Below, piece after piece: positions 57,362-64,000 of a stretch of 64,000 bases of DNA. This DNA is from Lineus longissimus. Taxonomy: Eukaryota > Nemertea > Pilidiophora > Heteronemertea > Lineidae. Under the pieces are notes generated by a model. It was not told the DNA's origin. It saw only the letters and a program-made list of their open reading frames with translations, and did not search any database. Positions within the stretch are counted from its first letter, which is position 1; every line of letters begins with the position of its first letter. The DNA lies in NCBI RefSeq assembly GCF_910592395.1, contig NC_088324.1, forward strand, positions 1,922,001 through 1,986,000, read 5' to 3'. Position numbers and translations under genes: made by a program.

Positions 57362-58065
57362 TAAATACAAGAAAAACCCAAGATACCCCAAAAATATCCA
57401 AGAAAACCCAAGACAACCCAAGAAAACCCAGGACAACCCAAGAAAACCCAAGACAACTTTTGTCTTGATCAAGTTAATCCAAGAAATTCCAAGAACTGGC
57501 CAAGAATACCCAAGACAATTCTGACTCGTATTTTTCGGTCCAAATTAATCAAAGAAAATCCAAGACACACTTATCTTTTTTGAAGGTAATCCAAGAACAC
57601 CCAAGAATGGGATTTTTTTGCAGAGTTCAACAGAAGAAAGTTCAAGACAAAATATGTCTTTAAAATATTTGCAGCGAAGATCCAAGAAAACCCAAGACTC
57701 ACTTGATACTCCTTTGCATTTCTGACTTTGACTTATTTTTTGGCAGAGTTCATATACAAGAAAGTCCAAGACAAAATTTGCTCGAAAATATTTGCATAGA
57801 AAACCCAAGAAAATCCAAGATCCTTTGCTTTTCTGACTGGAGGTATTTTTGGAAGTTCATATACAAGAAAGTCCAAGACAAAATGTGTGTTGGAAAATAC
57901 TTGCATAGAAAATCCAAGAAAACCAAAGACTCACTTGATACTCTTTTGTTTATCTGCCGACTTATTTTTTGGCAGAGTTCAAATCCAAGAAAGTCCAAGA
58001 TAAAATGTGTCTCTAAAATCTTTGCGGACACAACCAAAGAAAATCCAAGACTCATTTGATACTTG
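57362..58065. repeat. Satellite: CCAAGAAAACCCAAGAC short repeat grading into ~110-120-bp units
   Basis: 57362-57620 is made of short CCAAGAAAACCCAAGACAA-like words. 57625-58065 holds about four diverged units starting near 57625, 57746, 57855 and 57973. Each has a GCAGAGTTCA word, AAGAAAGTCCAAGACAAAAT, a TTTGCATAGAAAA-like word and CCAAGAAAACCC. Open frames across it are products of the repeat. Confidence 0.8.
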
Positions 58066-58084
58066 ACCAATGTGAAATAGACGA

Positions 58085-58900
58085 TTGATGGTCTGTCTAC
58101 TAGTACTAGTACTAGGGATCAACAAGGTTGTTCTTCGCCTTCGGCCGGGTTGCGCCACGACTGGCACTGTCACTGAACATGAAATTGAAGAACGCCTGCC
58201 ATCATCTGTTAGCCCTGTACAAAAAGTAGGCCCAGGCATGCAACTTGCACTAGGCCTAGACGAACTACATGAACTACCAGCCATGCTAGCCGAGCAGCGC
58301 GGCCATAACCGGTACCCTAACTTGAACGAACGGCAGATTGTCGGTGTCAACATGGTTGGTGAATAATCGACCCAAGCCAAGACTAATACTCAAATAAGTG
58401 TTTAGAAACATGGGATTCACCACTCACACTTCATGTTCACTAGTTAAAGTACTAATACTCAAATACGACATATTTCCTGAGATGTAAGATGCCTTGACTC
58501 GGCTTTGTAATCAATCAAAATGCACATCATAACCGGCGCATTGTCACTATTGCATGTATTTTGTGCAAACATGATACATGTGAAGGTACACACAGAAGGA
58601 TATTTACATTCGCACGCAAAGCATTCTGGGATCAGAAATATTTTCATAAAAATAAAAATGCAATTATCGACAGAGATATCAGACTGAAATCTTTCAGAAT
58701 ATTTTTCACAATATTTCTTTACTGATTGTAGCTTTTTGCCGTGTAAGAACAAAGTGAACATTTTGATAAATGGAAGGTATCGTTTAATCTCGCCACTGTG
58801 AGATTCCCGGGAACCGCCAAATACGCCATTGTACGCTTTGTTCGTTCATTGTGTCGTTCTTTTTTGTCTTCGTTTTGATCTTTTGTTTGGATAGTGAATT
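58085..58900. other. No firm gene; one 93-codon open frame
   Basis: A plus-strand frame at 58085-58366 has a polar second half (QLALGLDELHELPAMLAEQR, NLNERQIVGVNMVGE then stop) that looks protein-like, but there is no recognised domain, start context or splice site. 58440-58790 shows nothing. A CG-richer patch just before 58901 may hold the promoter of the next gene. Confidence 0.3.
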
Positions 58901-60731
58901 ATGTCAACACCAAGAACCCATGCAGTGCTATTGTGGGAGATCGACAATGAGGTTACTCCAAAGGCGCTTAGTCAAATAATAGAACCCAGTAAAGACTTCA
59001 GCGAGTACTATGTAGGAGAACGAGTACAGGCGAAATGGCCCAACATGGGAATTCTGTGGGGCAAGATCTTGGGATTCGGAGGTAAGCCTACGATGTCTAC
59101 TTGATATTATTTGCTCAAAATGAAGCAATCCTTGATCGACACTACTGCCTACTGGCCTTTGAGTTTGACATGGAGCTGCAGAGATGGCCAGAGCTGGCAT
59201 GATTCCATTGATTAAATTGATCGTCAAATATCTCTTGATCAGCCGACATACAGTGCATACACAAATAGTATACACATAGACGGTTGACACCCAATACATT
59301 TGTAAGTTACCGGTAGTGTAAACTATTTTGGGGTTATTATAAAAAAATCCTGCAACATTTTTTTTCATTTCATCTATGAATAGCTTGTAGAACTCAAGCT
59401 TGTAGAACTCAAGCTTGTAGAACTCAAGCTTGTAGAACTCGCAGGGACGAGGTTAAGCTTTGGGCTACTTCCTAAAACACGTCAGGAATTCAGTGAAAGT
59501 CGTGACCAATGCTTCAGTTCAATTTGAAAACAAGCACCTTTTATTATTTCTCACATAGGATCAGATGAATAAAGTTCTGTGCTGTGGCAGCGTTCGGGTT
59601 CATAGCTAAACCTTGTCACGATATGATAAGGTTCTAAAAGCTGTTAACAGATGGCGCTCGTTTTTGGACGAAAACAATTTTGACAAAAAAAAATGAAATG
59701 GCCAGGGCCATTGTGCTCACCTCATGTGGAGGAAAGATGGATAAAGAGCATGGTCTTGTGTCATGTAGTGTTAGGTTTGATGTAGGTCCAAGCAATTACA
59801 ATTTCCCCAAAATGGCCAATTTACAGTACATTCGACCTCTGTGACCTTGAAAAGTAGGTCAAATCAAAGAAGACCCGGGTGACACATTGAATGGTTGTTA
59901 GAATTAGATGTACCTATGATATAAAATTGGTGCCAATCGGGCAAGTCATTACTAGGAATAATGGCATTTTGAAGAATTTAGGATTTGGCCCCCTCCCTGG
60001 AGGCCAAACGGCAAATCAGATCGCACCAAACTTCGGTACCTGAGATCACCTGACCAAGGGGTACATGTGTACTTAATTTGTGATTAATAGTCATTGCAGT
60101 TAAGAAACGTGCCATAGTTACGGCCCGACGGCGAATTTACGCCATTTGACCTCTGTGACCTTGACAAGAAGGTCAAATTAAAAACCTGTGTGACATATAC
60201 TGTATGGTGGTTAGATGTACCCATGATATCAAATTGGTGGCAATCGGGCAAGAAGTTAAGGAATAATCACATTTTTAAGGTTTTTGGATTTTGCCCCCTG
60301 GTGGTCAAGTGGTGAATCATATTGGACCAAACTTCGGTCCCTGAGATCACCTGACTAAGGGGTAAATGTGTACCAAATTTGGTATCAATAGTCATTGCAG
60401 TTTAGAAACGTGCCATCGTTACATCCTAACGGCCAATTTACACCATTTGACCTCTGTGACCTTGAAAAGGAGGTCAAATCAAAAACCCGGAGGATATATG
60501 ATGCACCTTTGCTAGAAGTACCTACCATATTTTTTTCAAAATTTCCCGACTACTATTAAGGGAGATATTGCATATTTTCACTTTTAACGTTTGGCCCCCT
60601 GGTGGCCAAACCATGAAACGAATCGGACCGAAACTTGGTCTCCCAGGTGTCATTACATAAGGGTACATGTGTACCAAGTTTCAACTCAATAGCTCTAACA
60701 GTTACGAAACGTGCCCTGCTAACGGACGACG

Positions 60732-60775
<44 letters not shown>

Positions 60776-61200
60776 ACGACGGACGCCACGGTATGGGATA
60801 AGCTCACCTCTGCTAAGAGGTGAGCTAAAAATGTTGAACGAAAATAAATGTTGTAAAAATTTCGGTTTGATCGATGCGGAAAAATATGTTTTCCTAACGA
60901 ATGTCAAATGGAATAAAAATTACTGTTGGCTTGTTTTTTTAAAATGTTGGATAATTTTTAAAATGTTGCCAATATTTTGTACAGGGTTGAAATAATTCTG
61001 CTTTGGCGTGCCTTGGACAATTCTATCATTCATTAATTTTTTTTCTTCGGATTATGCTCAAACGAAAGCAGAATGTTTAAGGATAAAGCTATTAGAGAGA
61101 AGGAAGGGAACAGTGCAGGTGTCAACATCAGGGCAAGGGTCGGCATCAGGTCAAGTGTCAGCATCAGGTCAAGTGTCAGCATCCGGAGAAAATGTTACAG
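58901..61200 (+). CDS. Partial spliced gene, Tudor/BEN-type N-terminus
   Basis: Exon 1 is 58901-59081: ATG, 60 codons, donor gtaagc. It reads HAVLLWEIDNEVTPKALSQI, then YYVGERVQAKWPNMGILWGK, ILGFGG. A leading strand, then VGxxVxAKW...WGKILG, resembles the small chromatin-reader-like module found at the start of many invertebrate BEN-domain proteins. A second exon candidate, 61069-61200 (weak acceptor CGAAAG, donor gtattt), keeps phase. It carries KAECLRIKLLERRKGT and a SGQVSASGQVSA repeat. Other exons may exist between or after. A 1.1-kb Helentron-like repeat lies in the intron. No further coding part is seen in the window. Confidence 0.4.
59082..59693. repeat. Intron with 15-bp tandem repeat
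   Basis: At about 59385-59440, AGCTTGTAGAACTCA is repeated four times. The rest of this intron stretch has no recognised feature. Confidence 0.6.
59694..60830 (+). mobile_element. Helentron-like non-autonomous repeat, complete copy 1
   Basis: Begins TGAAATGGCCAGGGCC (hairpin) then ATTGTGCTCACC. It has three diverged ~300-bp internal modules starting near 59816, 60120 and 60420. Each has GACCTCTGTGACCTTGA, GGCCCCCTGGTGG and AAACTTCGGTCCCTGA words. It ends with a (GAC)n run (60722-60782), the hairpin AGCTCACCTCTGCTAAGAGG-TGAGCT and AAAA. The layout (5' hairpin, tandem modules, microsatellite, 3' hairpin) fits Helentron-derived elements of marine invertebrates. No coding frame. Confidence 0.75.
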
Positions 61201-61217
61201 GTATTTGCCTTGCTGTG

Positions 61218-61415
61218 CTTTTTGACTCACCTGTGAGACTTTACCATCACGCAGCGTCATCGTTAAACAATGGTGGAACGTTTCGTAACCGCTTTTTTTT
61301 AAAAAGCTACTGAAATAAATTTGGTACACATGTACCCCTTGGTGACCACAACTAAGGGACCAAATCGCGGTGCAATATATTTCATGGTTTGGCCGCCAGG
61401 AGGCAGAATGTGAAA
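61218..61415 (-). repeat. Truncated Helentron-like repeat, opposite orientation
   Basis: Reads in complement: GGCGGCCAAACCATGAAA, AAGGGGTACATGTGTACC-like, GTTACGAAACGT, then a CTCAC-A-GGTGAG hairpin near 61225. It matches the 3' third of the complete copies but lacks the microsatellite. Confidence 0.6.
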
Positions 61416-61740
61416 ACACAAAAAGTGTGATAAGTTCTGAAGGTCATCGCCATTGAGTTCTAAAGAACCCGTGGATCAAAAATTAGTTTTCTTTTTTTTC
61501 TCCTGTATCCCCATTCTATTTTTTGACTTATCTGTTCTTCTTGGTTTTTTCCTTCGTTTTAAACCCTATTTAGCCCTTTCTCTGGCAAGAAAAGTTATGG
61601 GATACATCTGGTTGTCCTTTGTAGAGGAGGCTATCCACTCGTACTGTTTCGGCCTCTATATTGAAGAAGTTCATCTTGTCCAGAGGAAAACCATTTCTCT
61701 CCTGTAACTCTCAAAATCTTTTTTGTCCCATTGAAATGAA
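61416..61740. other. No firm gene
   Basis: An 84-codon frame at 61453-61707 is hydrophobic (FFFSCIPILFFDLSVLLGFF) but has no support beyond openness. T-rich. Confidence 0.3.
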
Positions 61741-62875
61741 TGAAATGGCCAGGGCCATTGTGCTCACCTCATGTGGAGGAAAGATGGATAAGAGCATGGT
61801 ATTGTGTCATGTAGTGTTAGGTTTGATGTAGGTCCAAGCAATTACAATTTCCCCAAAATGGCCAATTTACAGTACATTCGACCTCTGTGACCTTGAAAAG
61901 TAGGTCAAATCAAAGAAGACCCGGGTGACACATTGAATGGTTGTTAGAATTCGATGTACCTATGATATAAAATTGGTGCCAATCGGGCAAGTCATTACTA
62001 GGAATAATGGCATTTTGAAGAATTTAGGATTTGGCCCCCTGCCTGGAGGCCAAACGGCAAATCAGATTGCACCAAACTTCGGTACCTGAGATCACCTGAC
62101 CAAGGGGTACATGTGTACTTAATTTGTGATCAATAGTCATTGCAGTTAAGAAACGTGCCATAGTTACGGCCTGACGGCGAATTTACGCCATTTGACCTCT
62201 GTGACCTTGACAAGAAGGTCACATTAAAAACCTGTGTGCCATATACTGTATGGTGGTTAGATGTACCCATGATATCAAATTGGTGGCAATCGGGCAAGAA
62301 GTTAAGGAATAATCACATTTTTAAGGTTTTTGGATTTTGCCCCCTGGTGGTCAAGTAATGAATCATATTGGACCAAACTTCAGTCCCTGAGATCACCTGA
62401 CTAAGGGGTAAATGTGTACCAAATTTGGTATCAATAGTCATTGCAGTTTAGAAACGTGCCGTCGTTACATCCTAACGGCCAATTTACACCATTTGACCTC
62501 TGTGACCTTGAAAAGGAGGTCAAATCAAAAACCCGGAGGATATATGATGCACCTTTGCTAGAAGTACCAACCATATTTTTTTCAAAATTTCCCGACTACT
62601 ATTAAGGGAGATATTGCATATTTTCACTTTTAACGTCTGGCCCCCTGGTGGCCAAACCATGAAACGAATGGACCGAAACTTAGTCTCCAAGGTGTCATTA
62701 CATAAGGGTACATGTGTCCCAAGTTTCAACTCAATAGCTCTAACAGTTACGAAACGTGCCCTGCTAACGGACGACGGACGACGACGGCGGACGACGACGA
62801 CGACGACGACGACGACGAGGACGACGGACGCCACGGTATGGGATAAGCTCACCTCTGCTAAGAGGTGAGCTAAAA
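61741..62875 (+). mobile_element. Helentron-like non-autonomous repeat, complete copy 2
   Basis: Same structure as 59694-60830 and only slightly diverged from it: three modules, a shorter interrupted (GAC)n run at 62764-62828, the identical 3' hairpin and AAAA end. Direct orientation relative to copy 1, 2.05 kb apart. Confidence 0.8.
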
Positions 62876-63402
62876 ACAGAGCCTTCACGCTCCGACTTGA
62901 GATACTACGGCATGAAAATGTATCTTCTTTGCTAGGAAGAAATTCGGTCGACCACACTACACAGTAGTCAATTCGGGAATGAGAAATCAAAATTAAGCAA
63001 GACCAATCCGAGGTAGGGAACTGTCTGCTCATCTCCTATCAGTTAAAGTTTGTGACAAGAATAGATTGACCTCCAAGTCAGGGCGAGCCCAAAGTCTCAG
63101 TGTCTTCTAATCACTTTGGACAAGTGGTCATTAACGTCACTTATTTCTTCCAAAGAGGCAGAAATCTTGTAAGTATCTTTATAATCATTTATGTGGCAAT
63201 ATGAAGAATATGATAGTTTCAGTCAGTTCTGCTTACGAAGAAAGACTTTGAGTCTCACCTCAAGTTAACATTCGTCTTGAGTAATCAGATATTGATGGGC
63301 TGCGTGACAAAGGAAACAAGAGCTATGCCGAGCGAGCACATTATACGCCCGCCATAAGAGTAAAGGGTGGTTGGTCAGGGTGAAAAGTGTGTGAAGTAGC
63401 AG
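62876..63402. other. No gene seen
   Basis: No coding frame, element end or repeat that I can support. Confidence 0.5.
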
Positions 63403-63911
63403 GTAAGCGGAATGGAAACAGGTCTTGGTGACCTTGAACTTTGACCTTTTGACCTCCAAATCAATAGGCTTCTTTGGGCCTATACTAGTGCCCTGCAGAC
63501 CAGGTTTGATGACTATACATGATATAGAATTTGAGTAATCGCGCGGACAATAAAAGGTAAGCGGAAAATGGAAACAGATCTTCGTGACCTTGACCTTTGA
63601 TCTTTTGACCTCCAAATCAATAGGCTTCTTGGGGCCTACACAAGTGCCCTGCAAACCAGGTTTGGTGACTATACATGATATAGAATTTCAGTAATCGCGC
63701 GGACAATGAAAGGTAAGCGGAAAATGGAAACAGATCTTCGTGACCTCGACCTTTGACCTTTTGACCTCCAAATCAATAGGCTTCTTGGGGCCTATACTAG
63801 TGCCCTGCAGACCAGGTTTGGTGACTATACATGATACAGAATTTGAGTAATCGCGCGGACAATGAAAGGTAAGCGGAAAATGGAAACAGATCTTCGTGAC
63901 CTTGACCTTTT
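63403..63911. repeat. Tandem repeat, ~156-bp unit, 3.3 copies, TGACCT-rich
   Basis: Units start with GTAAGCGG at 63403, 63557, 63713 and 63869. Each holds CGTGACCTTGACCTTTGACC, then TTTTGACCTCC, then AATCAATAGGCTTCTT and ATACATGATATAGAATTT. The TGACCT words are complements of the AGGTCA nuclear-receptor half-site. The last unit breaks off at 63911. Confidence 0.85.
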
Positions 63912-64000
63912 GCAAGTATCAATGCGTATCTTTTCCCCCCCTCCTCAAGGGTTCGACACCTTTACGACAATATACCCAATGCACTTCACCTAAGCTACGG

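Noticed and set aside
57066-58070. Repetitive hydrophobic frames (SWVFLG-like) on the minus strand
   Set aside because: They follow the satellite period and the duplicated DIRS piece; no start or domain.
60719-60907. Poly-Arg and poly-Ser frames across the (GAC)n microsatellites near 60.75 and 62.8 kb
   Set aside because: They are translations of a microsatellite, not genes.
63403-63911. CRISPR-like regular repeats
   Set aside because: The units are contiguous tandem repeats with no unique spacers, in eukaryotic DNA.
63265-63915. Repeated minus-strand protein-like frames containing DLEVKRSKVKVTK
   Set aside because: They are products of the 156-bp tandem repeat.

Overview
This is 64 kb of eukaryotic, almost certainly metazoan, nuclear DNA. 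GT-AG introns, CCAAT and poly(A) signals and long non-coding stretches show it is not bacterial. The transposon mix (Polinton, Ginger/KRBA2-type, DIRS, BEL, Gypsy, Penelope, piggyBac, Harbinger, pogo-like, Helitron, microsatellite-bearing Helentron-like repeats) fits a marine invertebrate. I cannot name the species or even the phylum. I see no CRISPR, operon, rRNA or tRNA gene. Nearly every long open frame belongs to a mobile element, and most are broken.

Layout. 1-2.7 kb: five phase-consistent exons of an unrecognised gene run in frame into a Gypsy-type integrase fragment. 2.8-4.1 kb: Polinton ATPase and chromodomain integrase (minus strand). 4.1-4.8 kb: pogo-like transposase fragment. 5.2-8.9 kb: nested Harbinger-type MITEs carrying an exact 300-bp tandem duplication, then a small intact-looking two-exon gene (minus) of 60 codons, then the microsatellite-bearing 3' end of a Helentron-like repeat. 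9-10.4 kb: decayed Harbinger gene pair (BESS protein and HARBI1-like transposase). 10.6-18.1 kb (minus): zinc-ribbon-like protein, Ginger/KRBA2-type integrase with a Ulp1-like protease, Penelope GIY-YIG fragment, PC4-like protein and Polinton DNA polymerase B. 18.2-20.5 kb: LINE with ORF1 and endonuclease, reverse transcriptase lost.

21.7-43.4 kb is dominated by two near-identical 5.1-kb units (21726-26859 and 37841-42871). Each has a broken Helitron helicase fragment followed by a ~900-residue hAT-like protein gene. Between them lie a 5'-truncated Gypsy element with an extra C2H2 zinc-finger gene downstream of pol (26.9-32.1 kb), a piggyBac element (34.8-37.1 kb) and a 533-bp TTAA-flanked MITE. 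A coiled-coil protein fragment occurs twice (33.9-34.8 and 42.9-43.4 kb); the copies differ by a clean 64-bp inversion.

43.5-45.0 kb has exons of an unrecognised basic protein. 45.8-57.1 kb is a BEL retrotransposon whose integrase is split by a complete-ended 6565-bp DIRS element (50447-57011). The DIRS element has inverted terminal repeats, an internal complementary region and no target duplication. 57.1-58.1 kb has a 223-bp exact copy of a DIRS segment and a satellite. 58.9-61.2 kb has two exons of a possible host gene, with Helentron-like repeats in and after it. The window ends in a 156-bp tandem repeat rich in TGACCT motifs.

Most of these genes do not act together. The units that do are each transposon's own protein set.
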